From assembly GCF_000187895.1 (NCBI RefSeq), contig NZ_DS990123.1, positions 1 through 64,000 of the forward strand: DNA of 64,000 nt. Direction: 5' to 3'. Positions 1 through 8,734 of the stretch are shown here, in pieces. Numbering within the stretch: the first letter of the stretch is position 1; each line of letters begins with the position of its first letter. The notes beneath the pieces are model-generated. The model saw nothing but the letters and a program-made list of their open reading frames with translations, was not told the origin of the DNA and searched no databases. The DNA is from Phocaeicola plebeius DSM 17135 (GTDB taxonomy: Bacteria > Bacteroidota > Bacteroidia > Bacteroidales > Bacteroidaceae). A program made the translations under genes and the position numbers.

Positions 1-1122
<1,122 letters not shown>

Positions 1123-1345
1123 GTAAAATATTTTTACTACCCTTTCGGGTATGTTTTATCTCTGTTCAGGAAACCGATTTTTTTCATTTTCCTTGTTTCC
1201 AAGGGTTATTGACGGTTGTCTTCCGTTCATCCCATATATACATTATATAAAGGACTACTTCTTGTACTACATCCTAGTCTGTTTATCTAAAGTCTTTCAA
1301 AGAACTATCTTTTCTCAAGCTCCCGTTTCAGCGGGAAAGCGTTTG

Positions 1346-1377
1346 CAAAGGTAAGGCGTTTTTTCGTAACCTCCAAA
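1346..1377 (-). promoter_or_regulatory. rRNA operon promoter, proximal
   Basis: On the minus strand TTTG (1377-1374), a 20-nt spacer and TACCTTTG (1353-1346) match the Bacteroidota primary-sigma consensus TTTG-N19/20-TAnnTTTG. The box is about 225 nt upstream of mature 16S. A/T-rich tracts at 1378-1415, further upstream on this strand, could act as an UP element. Confidence 0.8.
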
Positions 1378-1562
1378 TTTTTTCGAAAGTTTTTTTGAAA
1401 AAATTTTTCAGAAGGTTTTCAGAAGGCGTGCGGCTTATCCTTTCTCGCTCCCTTGCACATCCGCAAGGTAAGATACTCGGTGCAGCATCCGGCACTCTCT
1501 TCCATAGCCTCAGCTTTACTCAGTCTGTCATCTTCAGCGGCTCTCCCTCTCGAAAGCGGTTG

Positions 1563-1593
1563 CAAAGGTACAGACTTTTTCCATTTCTGCAAC
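1563..1593 (-). promoter_or_regulatory. rRNA operon promoter, distal
   Basis: A second TACCTTTG box (1570-1563, minus) sits in the same local context as the proximal one (both preceded on the plus strand by a GAAAGCG-like stretch and TTGCAAAGGTA). A weaker GTTG lies 19 nt upstream (1593-1590). Tandem promoters are usual for rRNA operons. Each box is read from sequence; activity is inferred. Confidence 0.6.
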
Positions 1594-1721
1594 TCTTATG
1601 GCACACTTTTTTGAAATATTTTTTCAGGGTTTTATCTAACTCGCTGATTTACTTTATGCTATAAAGCATGTTTTTTATTGCTATACGAAAACGGATGTGA
1701 AATACTCTACATTATATAATT

Positions 1722-1749
1722 CGTGCGTACGCGTATGCGTGCGCGTGCA
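1722..1749. other. 28-nt perfect alternating purine-pyrimidine tract
   Basis: From 1722 to 1749 every base alternates pyrimidine and purine, rich in CG, TG and CA steps and with only two TA steps. Such tracts can adopt left-handed Z-DNA under negative supercoiling. It lies about 150 bp upstream of the distal rRNA promoter, next to A/T-rich DNA (1711-1720). The pattern is seen directly; any structural role is inference. Confidence 0.6.
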
Positions 1750-2080
1750 AAGGAAGACAAAAAGATTTCTCACTGAAAATTAATAATCAATACAGAAAAA
1801 ATGCCTACAGAATATGTGCTACGACATAAAAATCCCAAAGACCAAACCATAATTTTTTCAACATGCAGGAAACTTTTCCACTTTTCCGTCACGAAATAAA
1901 CATATATTTTCCCAAAGAGAAACTGCACAAGTCACGCGAAAGAGAATAAATCTCCCAAATGAGAAATATGAAAAATCAAAAGTATCTACGATTTTTTTAC
2001 TGAAAACATCATTGTCATCTCCCAACAATAGATAAACCAACAACAGAACAGTTAGAAAACAGCCCTTCACGTAAGGGCAT

Positions 2081-2105
2081 AAAAAAAGGAGTTCCGCTGA
2101 ACTCC
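2081..2105 (-). terminator. Intrinsic terminator of small RNA copy 1
   Basis: On the minus strand the stem GGAGTTC/GAACTCC (2105-2099 with 2094-2088) has a 4-nt loop and is followed by seven T (2087-2081). A second small hairpin, GCCCTT/AAGGGC (2078-2062), follows only in this copy. Confidence 0.8.
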
Positions 2106-2143
2106 AACCTTTGTTAACCTTAAATCTAATACTATGAAAAACA
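2081..2143 (-). ncRNA. Predicted small RNA, copy 1
   Basis: A minus-strand transcription unit of about 63 nt. It has a consensus promoter at 2179-2149, an expected start near 2143 and an intrinsic terminator at 2105-2081. The transcript has an A/U-rich 5' part and an AAGGTT-containing segment before the terminator hairpin. A longer minus-strand reading frame crosses the terminator, so a coding role is unlikely, although a very short peptide cannot be excluded. An identical transcript is predicted at 7417-7479. I do not recognise it as a named RNA family. Confidence 0.65.
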
Positions 2144-2148
2144 CAGTA

Positions 2149-2179
2149 CAAAAGTATTTATTTTATTCGAAATAGCAAA
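2149..2179 (-). promoter_or_regulatory. Promoter of small RNA copy 1
   Basis: Minus strand: TTTG at 2179-2176, a 19-nt spacer, then TACTTTTG at 2156-2149. This is an exact match to the Bacteroidota TTTG/TAnnTTTG consensus and spacing. Confidence 0.75.
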
Positions 2180-2327
2180 ACCAAAGGCTCCAAAAGAATG
2201 TTTTACAACACACATTAACCAAAACCTATTTACCGATTAAATCCCTTAACAAATATAGCCTCAACCTTAAAAAAATCAAGAACGAAACTGCATTATCATA
2301 TTACCTCTCCCAACACCCGATTACTTT

Positions 2328-2366
2328 TGTCTAAAAATCATACACCCCTTGTCAAAAATTTAGACA
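2328..2366 (+). promoter_or_regulatory. Candidate enhancer (activator) site for a sigma-54 promoter
   Basis: Inverted repeat TGTCTAAA (2328-2335) N23 TTTAGACA (2359-2366). A nested TGTC-N9-GACA lies at 2350-2366. It sits about 55-90 bp upstream of the predicted sigma-54 promoter, where NtrC-type enhancer-binding proteins usually act. The dyad is seen; its role is inferred. Confidence 0.45.
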
Positions 2367-2419
2367 CTCACAAAAAATAGGAAAATCACATATAGTTATA
2401 AATCAACGATTTGAAACAA

Positions 2420-2435
2420 TGGCACGAAAATTGTA
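2420..2435 (+). promoter_or_regulatory. Predicted sigma-54 (RpoN) promoter of the permease operon
   Basis: TGGCACG at 2420-2426 and TTGTA at 2431-2435 match the -24/-12 consensus TGGCACG-N4-TTGCA except for one base (GT for GC in the -12 element), with the required 10 nt between the two key dinucleotides. It predicts a start near 2446, about 27 nt before the permease start codon. No clear TTTG/TAnnTTTG pair is seen in the same place. Confidence 0.65.
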
Positions 2436-2472
2436 TCGTATATTGCAGTAAAAACAAAACCAAACACAGAAA

Positions 2473-4821
2473 ATGAAAACTTACTTTACCTTTTTACAGC
2501 GCAACAAGCTTTTTACCTTTGTCAATGTCATCGGATTAAGCATCTCACTCATGTTTCTCCTGCTGATTACCCACATGGTCACCCGACAGCTCACCGTAGA
2601 CAAAGACATGAAAGATGCAGACCGGACTTATGTACTGGCTAACGAGATATGGGCAGGAGGTCACATCTTACTGGGTGACAAACTACAAAGCCGTTATCCG
2701 GAAATAGAAGACTGGTGCGCCGTAAGCGGTTACTACGAACAGTTTGTCAGAACTAACGACCAACCGGTTAATATACAAATGATGTTTGTCCGCGAAAACT
2801 TCTTCCGGTTCTTCAACTTTCATCTGCTGGAAGGAAATCCGGAAACCTTACTGGCCAATGAAAACAACATCGTGCTGACACGTTCCTGTGCCATCAAGCT
2901 GTTTGGTACGGAACATGCGTTAGGAAAAACACTTATTGAACAAGCATTCGGTGACCGGCGCTGTACAGTAAGTGGAATCATTGAAGACATTGATAATTCT
3001 ATCTTTCCTTCCAATATTGAAGCATTCAGCCTTCATAAGAATGTGCGATATGTTAATTGGAGTGCCAGCGAAGAAAATACCCACTTAGGCAATGCCGCCA
3101 GCTGCATCTTTTTCCTGCGTTTCCATCCGAACGTCAATCCCAACGATAAAGCCGATGACATTGCCCGCTTCTTCAAAGAATTCTTCTGGATTTACCAATA
3201 TGATTCCGTTAAAAAGGTATTATTCATCCCCATACACGAATTTTACTTCTCCGATACACAGGCCGCTGGAGCCATACTCAACCAATATAGCCTGAAAGTG
3301 GTACTTATTTTCCTGACCATCGGCGTCTTGATTCTGTTTATGGCCATCTTCAACTACACCAGCATGAGCATTGCCCAGACCAGTTACCGGGCAAAGGAAA
3401 TGGCTACCCGACGTCTGTTAGGTTCCTCCAAGAAAAGCATCTTCTGGCGCATGATTGCCGAATCGTTCCTGCTGACCACGCTGGCCTTTGTGATTGGTTT
3501 TCTACTGGCCAAGGCAGCAGAGCCTACAGCCATGGAACTGCTTCATACACGGCTTGACATTGTGGGTGACTTAAATCCCCTCACCCTATTGTGCTATTTG
3601 CTTCTGATTACCGTACTTTCCTTACTCTCCGGATTCGTACCTGCCACTCTGCTGTCACAATACAATCCGCTGGACATCGTAAAAGATACCTTCCGCCGCA
3701 AGACCAAGACTTTATACCTTCGCCTGCTAAATATTGTGCAAAACGGACTCACCATCGCCATGTTAGGATGTGCCATTTACCTGAGTGTACAGATTTACCG
3801 CATCCTGCATGCCCCATTAGGGTATGAATATGGACATGTCATCCACTACCCGCCTATGGCCAGCGACCAGAAACTTCAGCTTTTCCGCCAGGAAGCTCAG
3901 AAACTCCCTTTCGTAAAACGCGTCAGTTTTGCACAAGGTACTCCCATTGACGGTGGAAACAATGATACCATGTATTTTACATCGGCCGACAGTACCAAGG
4001 ACCTAAGTTTCCAGACCTTTGTGGTGGACTCTGCCTTCATCGACATCTTTCATATCCAAATTACAGAAAACCGCCATGCAGGATACGATCCTCAGAACTA
4101 TCTGGTGGGACAATCAGCCATGAAAGAATTAAAACGACTAGGATTTACCAACCATGTGAGTAGTAGCGACGGTAACTACTCTTGGAACATCACCGGTGGG
4201 TTCAAAGACTTCCAGATTCGCTCTCTGCTTATGAAAGATCCTCATCCGCTGCGTATGCAAATTGCTCCTTCCGACAGCATCAGCCCATGGAACATCCTGG
4301 TAGAAGTACGCGATGATCAACCTGAGGCTTATAAAAAGCAACTGGACCAGCTCTATTCCAAGATAATAGACGGATACTCGTTTGATTCAGAATGGTATGA
4401 CACACTGGTACAGAAAATATATGAAAACATTACCCGTATGAATCACCTGATTCTTATCTTCACCTGCGCAGCACTGGTTATTTCCCTGTTAGGACTTACC
4501 GCCATGAGTATCTACTTCATCGCACAACGCAAACGAGACATCGCCGTACGCAAGGTATTCGGCTCCGACAGCCGCAGCGAAATGCTCCGGTTAATGAAAT
4601 TCTCTTCCGCATCACTAGCGGTCAGTCTGCTCATCGGCCTCCCGCTGATGTGTATCGGCATTCAGCAGATAGACAAGATTGTGACCTACGAAAGCAGTTT
4701 CCCCTGGTGGGTACCGGTTGCCGCTTTCCTGATTGTAGCCCTCATCTCACTGGCCTCCGTCTGGTTAATCAGCCGAAAAGCCGTACGGGAAAATCCAGTA
4801 CTGAACCTGAAAACAGAATAA
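2473..4821 (+). CDS. FtsX/MacB-type ABC transporter permease (first of two)
   Basis: 782 aa. An N-terminal membrane helix (about residues 18-38) is followed by a large extracytoplasmic MacB_PCD-like domain, a FtsX three-helix block near 275-405, a second periplasmic domain, and a C-terminal FtsX block (about 655-775). This eight-helix, two-module layout is typical of Bacteroidota MacB-like permeases. They work with a LolD/MacB-type ATPase in mechanotransmission or export and form no classic channel. No ATPase gene is adjacent; the nearest in the window is the LolD-like gene at 25393-26043, which belongs to another operon. The gene is followed after 33 nt by a second permease. A sigma-54 promoter lies just upstream. 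The start at 2473 suits the predicted transcript start and the hydrophobic N-terminus. The substrate is unknown. Confidence 0.9.
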   Translation: MKTYFTFLQRNKLFTFVNVIGLSISLMFLLLITHMVTRQLTVDKDMKDADRTYVLANEIWAGGHILLGDKLQSRYPEIEDWCAVSGYYEQFVRTNDQPVNIQMMFVRENFFRFFNFHLLEGNPETLLANENNIVLTRSCAIKLFGTEHALGKTLIEQAFGDRRCTVSGIIEDIDNSIFPSNIEAFSLHKNVRYVNWSASEENTHLGNAASCIFFLRFHPNVNPNDKADDIARFFKEFFWIYQYDSVKKVLFIPIHEFYFSDTQAAGAILNQYSLKVVLIFLTIGVLILFMAIFNYTSMSIAQTSYRAKEMATRRLLGSSKKSIFWRMIAESFLLTTLAFVIGFLLAKAAEPTAMELLHTRLDIVGDLNPLTLLCYLLLITVLSLLSGFVPATLLSQYNPLDIVKDTFRRKTKTLYLRLLNIVQNGLTIAMLGCAIYLSVQIYRILHAPLGYEYGHVIHYPPMASDQKLQLFRQEAQKLPFVKRVSFAQGTPIDGGNNDTMYFTSADSTKDLSFQTFVVDSAFIDIFHIQITENRHAGYDPQNYLVGQSAMKELKRLGFTNHVSSSDGNYSWNITGGFKDFQIRSLLMKDPHPLRMQIAPSDSISPWNILVEVRDDQPEAYKKQLDQLYSKIIDGYSFDSEWYDTLVQKIYENITRMNHLILIFTCAALVISLLGLTAMSIYFIAQRKRDIAVRKVFGSDSRSEMLRLMKFSSASLAVSLLIGLPLMCIGIQQIDKIVTYESSFPWWVPVAAFLIVALISLASVWLISRKAVRENPVLNLKTE

Positions 4822-4854
4822 TCTTACCCAAATCAGAAACATAAAAAAGAAAAT

Positions 4855-7239
4855 ATGAGAACCATCCTACGCAATCTATTCTACACACTGAAACGCTTCC
4901 AGACCGCCTCTGTGCTGAACCTGATGGGACTTTCGGCTGCCTTTGCCGCCTTTGTCCTGCTTATGATGAAGGTGAGTTACGAACGCGATTTCGATACCTG
5001 CTATCCTTATACCGACCGCCTGGTCATGCTGAACCTGGCACGACCTCAAGAGGAGAATTATGTCAGTACACTTCCCCGAGGTCCTATCGACTACCTCATC
5101 CAACAAGTACCGGGCATCGAATATGGCACCATCTATTCCCCTGCCTGGCAGAAGCAGGCTTTCTACACCGACCCCAAGAATCCGCAATACTTCTATGAGG
5201 AACCCTGGGCCGTATATCCCGACTTCGGAAAAATCATCGGGCTGAAGTTTGTGGAAGGCAGTGACCAGGAGATGAACCAGCCGGAAAGTGTCATTGTGTC
5301 CGAAAGCTATGCCCGCAAACTATTCCCGAATGGAGATGCCTTAGGTTCCTATCTGTACACAGATACTCCAGACTGGCGAAATCCGGAAGCCACCAAATTC
5401 CGGATATGCGGTATTTTTAAAGACCTGCCAGAAAACTGTCAGTTCCAAAATGACCTCTTTGTTCCGATGGGAAAACTTCAGGAGAACGACTGGGGCAGCC
5501 AGAACTTTTTTGCCTTCTTCTTGCTAAAACCGGGAGTCAGCGTGGAAGAAGTCAACCAGCAGATTGCAGCTACAGAAGCCAACAAACGACTGTTTACCGG
5601 AGATCAAGGTACCCAGAAACTCTATGTCCTCCCGATACAGAAACTATATTATGACATGCATTCCCCTTACTACTTCCAAACAGGTAGCCGCAGCACCATG
5701 ACCCTGCTGGTAAGTATCGGGTTCCTGATTATCCTCATAGCCTGCATCAATCTTATCAATTTCAGCACGGCACTGGCTCCGGTACGCATGCGCAGCATCA
5801 ATACCCAGAAAGTGCTGGGAAGCACCAACGGAGAACTGCGCCGTGCCCTGGTAGCCGAATCGGTGAGTATCGTATTAATAGGATGGCTATTATCATTGGG
5901 TATTGTCGCAGCCCTGATACGCCTGAACGTGCTTTCTTTTATGGGCTTTACCCCTTCCCTGCTCGTTTACTGGAAGTATGTGCTTTACACCGGAGTGATA
6001 GCCCTGCTTACCGGTATCGTAGCCGGACTGTATCCGTCATGGTACATGACCTCTTTCCCTCCTGCCCTTGTATTGAAAGGAAACTATGCCCTGAGCGGAA
6101 AAGGGAAACGTCTTCGTACGGTACTCATCGGTTTCCAGTATATTGTTTCGTTTGCCCTGATTGTGACCGCAGCTTTTATTTTCCTGCAGAACCGATTCAT
6201 GCGAAACCATGAACTGGGCATCGACAAAGACCAGATACTGGTCGCTTCCCTCCCCCAAATGCCTTATCACAGCAGTCCGTACCGCAAATTCGACACTCAG
6301 CTGAAAAGTTTTGCTGAAATCGACGACATCGCCTACGCCAAATGGGAGTTAGGAGCCACCGAGGGATATACACAGTATACCTTCCGCTACAAAGGAAACA
6401 ACTACGGACATCAATATATTGACGTCACAACGAACTTCTGCCGAGTCATGGGAATGCACATTCTGTCGGGAAGCGACTTCCTGCCCAGCGATTCCATCTA
6501 CACCTCCCAGTTAAACTTTATCGCCACGCAGGACCTTCAGAAAGAAAGCGGTATCCCGGCAGGAGAGACACTCGACTTTTTCCCATGGGGAATGAGCGCC
6601 ACCCTCAAAGGATATGTGAATAACGTGCAGTTTACTTCACTCAAAACTGGCTCCGTCCCCTATATTTTCTGTCCCAACGGTATCTACAGCAACAATGTGC
6701 TACCATTTGCCTACATCCGCGTAAAGGCCGGAAGTAATATGGACAGCGCACTGAAGCATATCCGTCAGACAATGAGTGAATGTTTTACGGGCTATCCCAC
6801 AGAAGTGAAATTTTACGACCAGATATACGGCCAGCTTTACCAAAAAGAAACAAACCAGCAAAAGATAATCACCTGGTTCAGTCTGCTTGCCATTCTGATT
6901 TCACTGGTAGGAGTATTTGGACTGATTATTTTTGAAGCCGCACACCGCCGTAAGGAAATCGGGGTACGAAAAGTATATGGAGCCTCCACGGGACAAATTC
7001 TTTGGATGTTCGGCCGCTCCTACCTCACGCTTTCCATCGTCTGTTCACTCCTGGCCAGTCCCATCGCCTGGTATGCCGTATCGGAATGGCTGAAACAGTT
7101 CAATGAGAAAATCCCTATTTCTCCATGGGTATTTCTGATTACATGCGTCATAATCAGTCTGATTACACTGATTACCATTACCATACAGAATTACCGGACA
7201 GCCAGTAGCAACCCTGTCAACAGCCTGAAATCAGAATAA
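4855..7239 (+). CDS. FtsX/MacB-type ABC transporter permease (second of two)
   Basis: 794 aa with the same plan as the preceding gene: an N-terminal helix (about residues 15-38), a MacB_PCD-like periplasmic domain, a FtsX block (about 278-405), an internal helix near 420-445, a second periplasmic domain, and a terminal FtsX block (about 670-785). The C-terminus (NPVNSLKSE) resembles that of its neighbour (NPVLNLKTE), as expected for paralogues from tandem duplication. The 33-nt spacing and shared strand indicate one operon under the sigma-54 promoter at 2420. The two proteins probably form a heterodimer, but the sequence does not show this. Inverted repeats at 7266-7369 follow the gene and probably end the transcript. 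Confidence 0.9.
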   Translation: MRTILRNLFYTLKRFQTASVLNLMGLSAAFAAFVLLMMKVSYERDFDTCYPYTDRLVMLNLARPQEENYVSTLPRGPIDYLIQQVPGIEYGTIYSPAWQKQAFYTDPKNPQYFYEEPWAVYPDFGKIIGLKFVEGSDQEMNQPESVIVSESYARKLFPNGDALGSYLYTDTPDWRNPEATKFRICGIFKDLPENCQFQNDLFVPMGKLQENDWGSQNFFAFFLLKPGVSVEEVNQQIAATEANKRLFTGDQGTQKLYVLPIQKLYYDMHSPYYFQTGSRSTMTLLVSIGFLIILIACINLINFSTALAPVRMRSINTQKVLGSTNGELRRALVAESVSIVLIGWLLSLGIVAALIRLNVLSFMGFTPSLLVYWKYVLYTGVIALLTGIVAGLYPSWYMTSFPPALVLKGNYALSGKGKRLRTVLIGFQYIVSFALIVTAAFIFLQNRFMRNHELGIDKDQILVASLPQMPYHSSPYRKFDTQLKSFAEIDDIAYAKWELGATEGYTQYTFRYKGNNYGHQYIDVTTNFCRVMGMHILSGSDFLPSDSIYTSQLNFIATQDLQKESGIPAGETLDFFPWGMSATLKGYVNNVQFTSLKTGSVPYIFCPNGIYSNNVLPFAYIRVKAGSNMDSALKHIRQTMSECFTGYPTEVKFYDQIYGQLYQKETNQQKIITWFSLLAILISLVGVFGLIIFEAAHRRKEIGVRKVYGASTGQILWMFGRSYLTLSIVCSLLASPIAWYAVSEWLKQFNEKIPISPWVFLITCVIISLITLITITIQNYRTASSNPVNSLKSE

Positions 7240-7265
7240 AATCCAATGAAAAAATTGAGCGACAA

Positions 7266-7369
7266 AAAACGTAAAGGCGTTTGCACTAAAACGTCAAAAC
7301 GTTTTTATCGGAACGCAAGTACATTTCAGTTTAAACGCCCTTACGTTTTACATTGAATGTACTTGCGTT
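7266..7369. repeat. Nested inverted repeats after the permease operon
   Basis: Two interleaved inverted repeats: AAAACGTAAAGGCGTTT (7266-7282) with AAACGCCCTTACGTTTT (7333-7349, one mismatch), and AACGCAAGTACATT (7312-7325) with AATGTACTTGCGTT (7356-7369). A small hairpin, AAAACGT/ACGTTTT, lies at 7288-7305. Because the two long pairs interleave, only one can form at a time. The AACGCAAG/CTTGCGTT core recurs after carB at 52354-52435, so this is a family of intergenic hairpins. A terminator role is plausible. Confidence 0.6.
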
Positions 7370-7416
7370 TTAAAGCAAATATAAAAAGCGTTTCTTTAGG
7401 CTGAAAAAAAAGGCAT

Positions 7417-7441
7417 AAAAAAAGGAGTTCCGCTGAACTCC
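7417..7441 (-). terminator. Intrinsic terminator of small RNA copy 2
   Basis: Seven-base-pair stem (7441-7435 with 7430-7424), four-base loop and a T run at 7423-7417 on the minus strand, identical to copy 1. Confidence 0.8.
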
Positions 7442-7479
7442 AACCTTTGTTAACCTTAAATCTAATACTATGAAAAACA
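7417..7479 (-). ncRNA. Predicted small RNA, copy 2
   Basis: Same predicted transcript as at 2081-2143, with no base differences. The promoter is TTTG (7515-7512), a 19-nt spacer and TACTTTTG (7492-7485). The expected start is near 7479, and the transcript ends at the hairpin GGAGTTC/GAACTCC (7441-7424) followed by a seven-T run (7423-7417). Confidence 0.65.
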
Positions 7480-7484
7480 CAGTA

Positions 7485-7515
7485 CAAAAGTATTTATTTT
7501 ATTCGGAATAGCAAA
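7485..7515 (-). promoter_or_regulatory. Promoter of small RNA copy 2
   Basis: TTTG at 7515-7512 and TACTTTTG at 7492-7485 (minus) with a 19-nt spacer, the same arrangement as copy 1. The spacer differs from copy 1 by one base (7506). Confidence 0.75.
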
Positions 7516-7604
7516 ATGAAAGGTCTAAAAAGAATGTTTTACAACATACATTAACTACAAAGCTCTGGGCAATAAAACCCATTAACAAAATCGAGCTCAA
7601 ATAT

Positions 7605-7631
7605 AAAAAAAGGCTATCAGAACTGGCAGCC
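7605..7631 (-). terminator. Weak terminator after the secreted protein gene
   Basis: On the minus strand GGCT (7631-7628) pairs with AGCC (7615-7612) across a 12-nt loop that can pair further in part, and a T-rich run (7611-7605) follows. The stem is short, so confidence is low. Confidence 0.4.
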
Positions 7632-7633
7632 TG

Positions 7634-8050
7634 TCAGCAGTCAGCCAGTTTGTAAGTCCGGAAGCGTTTCCCTTTCTTAAGTTTGAACACAAGTTCCCTC
7701 CGATCCTTATGAAAAAAACGGTCGCGAATGTTCACACCAAACTCACACGTTTCTCCCTTTTTCATGTTAGGAAGATGAATCCGGCATATTCTTTTCTTTT
7801 TATAGAACAAATAAAAATAGGTTTTACGCATCACCTTTTCTCCTTCATTGCTGATTTTCATTTTCAGACGTTTTCCATCGTGCATCGCACAAAATACAGG
7901 AGGATAAATCACCATTTCCTTCAGCACATCATCACTATCATTAGACGCTACCAGTTGCAGGCATTCATTATCCGGCACAGACTGGGCAAAAATTTGTCCG
8001 ATAAAAAAAATCCACACACATACGATTCCGATGACTCTATAATACTTCAT
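7634..8050 (-). CDS. Small secreted protein of unknown function
   Basis: 138 aa. An N-terminal signal peptide (hydrophobic segment about residues 7-18, probable cleavage after FAQ at 20-22) leads into a short, lysine- and arginine-rich domain of about 115 aa. The strand pattern (KLKMKISNEGEKVMRKTYFY, ELVFKLKKGKRF) suggests a small beta-sandwich, but I do not recognise a family. An unusually good Shine-Dalgarno-like AAAGGAGG lies at 8067-8060, ten bases before the start codon, which supports this start. It is monocistronic, with a weak hairpin and T run after the stop. A plus-strand frame overlapping it is a shadow. Confidence 0.7.
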   Translation of the reverse strand: MKYYRVIGIVCVWIFFIGQIFAQSVPDNECLQLVASNDSDDVLKEMVIYPPVFCAMHDGKRLKMKISNEGEKVMRKTYFYLFYKKKRICRIHLPNMKKGETCEFGVNIRDRFFHKDRRELVFKLKKGKRFRTYKLADC

Positions 8051-8185
8051 AACCCAATACCTCCTTTATTATACCCATGGCACCTAAAGTTACAAAAAGA
8101 TTCAATTGCCTTGCATAAATGAAAGGTTTATTTCACAAATAAAGAATAAAAGGCCAGTTTCAGGATAAATCATACCATAAAGCAC

Positions 8186-8220
8186 GCGGCCTGACACACC
8201 GTTATGGCATGCCAGGCCGC
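8186..8220 (-). terminator. Hairpin downstream of the DUF6249 gene
   Basis: GCGGCCTG (8186-8193) and CAGGCCGC (8213-8220) form a perfect 8-bp GC-rich stem just after the minus-strand gene ending at 8241. The T tract on the minus strand is poor (GTGCTTTATGG), so this may be a weak terminator or a transcript-stabilising hairpin. Confidence 0.5.
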
Positions 8221-8240
8221 TCTGCTGAAATTTGCAATTC

Positions 8241-8642
8241 TTACTTATTTTTCTTCCACTGTTCTTTCTCTATCAAATAAGAGATGACAAGGCCTAAACC
8301 TCCTCCTAACAGAACGCACGCTCCGTAAATTATAGAAACGGCCTCATTTACAGCCCATCCTTCTTTACCTGAAAAGTAGGACTGCTGGGTAACACACACC
8401 AGAAAATATCCCGTCAACAATCCTGCTCCTAACCCAAGTAGCAAACATCCTATACGCAATCCGCTAAACGAAAACGAACTGGGACGATACATAATGCCAT
8501 TCTTAAAGGTTTCCGGTACCTGTTTGTCGCCCATCTTTTCAATCAGCATCATCCGTTCTCTGCGGCATACAAACAATTCAAACACTTTATAAATTACTCC
8601 AAATACAATTGCCATATTGGCACCAATCATCAATTCTTCCAT
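8241..8642 (-). CDS. DUF6249-like inner-membrane protein
   Basis: 133 aa. Three hydrophobic segments are visible: residues 6-26, 60-83 and 97-120. Between the first two is a charged cytoplasmic loop with RRERMMLIEKM, a motif seen in DUF6249 proteins of Bacteroidota. The C-terminus is lysine-rich (IEKEQWKKNK). Function is unknown. It is divergent from the ECF sigma factor at 8774, and both genes carry the same ECF-type promoter (AGTGTAACC-N14-GCGTCTAAA). This protein is therefore probably a regulon member of that sigma factor and may act in envelope stress sensing or response, which is inference. Confidence 0.75.
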   Translation of the reverse strand: MEELMIGANMAIVFGVIYKVFELFVCRRERMMLIEKMGDKQVPETFKNGIMYRPSSFSFSGLRIGCLLLGLGAGLLTGYFLVCVTQQSYFSGKEGWAVNEAVSIIYGACVLLGGGLGLVISYLIEKEQWKKNK

Positions 8643-8673
8643 TTTATTCGGTTTTTAATTTGTTACTTTGCCC

Positions 8674-8705
8674 TTTAGACGCAACCCATGCGGAAAGGTT
8701 ACACT
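8674..8705 (-). promoter_or_regulatory. ECF-type promoter of the DUF6249 gene
   Basis: Minus strand: AGTGTAACC (8705-8697), 14 nt, GCGTCTAAA (8682-8674). The AAC-type -35 and CGTC-type -10 resemble group IV (ECF) sigma promoters. The same two nonamers with the same spacing occur on the plus strand at 8735-8766. The start would be near 8670, leaving about 28 nt of leader. Confidence 0.7.
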
Positions 8706-8734
8706 TTTACCGAAAAAAATATTTTTATGATTTC

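Larger units (their letters stand above)
2076..2219 (-). repeat. 144-bp intergenic repeat, copy 1
   Basis: Ungapped match to 7412-7555 with about eight mismatches. The first 94 positions (2076-2169), which hold the predicted small RNA, its terminator and its -7 box, are identical in both copies. All mismatches fall from 2170 on, in the promoter spacer and upstream DNA. The two copies bracket the two permease genes in direct orientation. Confidence 0.9.
7412..7555 (-). repeat. 144-bp intergenic repeat, copy 2
   Basis: Direct repeat of 2076-2219, identical over the first 94 nt and diverging only upstream of the predicted -7 box. It lies between the permease operon and the minus-strand secreted protein gene at 7634. 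Confidence 0.9.

Noticed and set aside
1151..1664. Two short plus-strand frames upstream of 16S
   Set aside because: They overlap the rRNA leader and promoters and have no recognisable protein features.
1858..2151. Minus-strand frame of 97 aa through the small RNA copy 1
   Set aside because: It reads through an intrinsic terminator and its tail is not shared by copy 2; only the region of the RNA is conserved.
7709..8122. Plus-strand reading frame of 137 aa opposite the secreted protein gene
   Set aside because: The minus-strand frame has a signal peptide and a strong Shine-Dalgarno-like sequence; the plus frame has neither and is rich in His and Phe as a shadow product.
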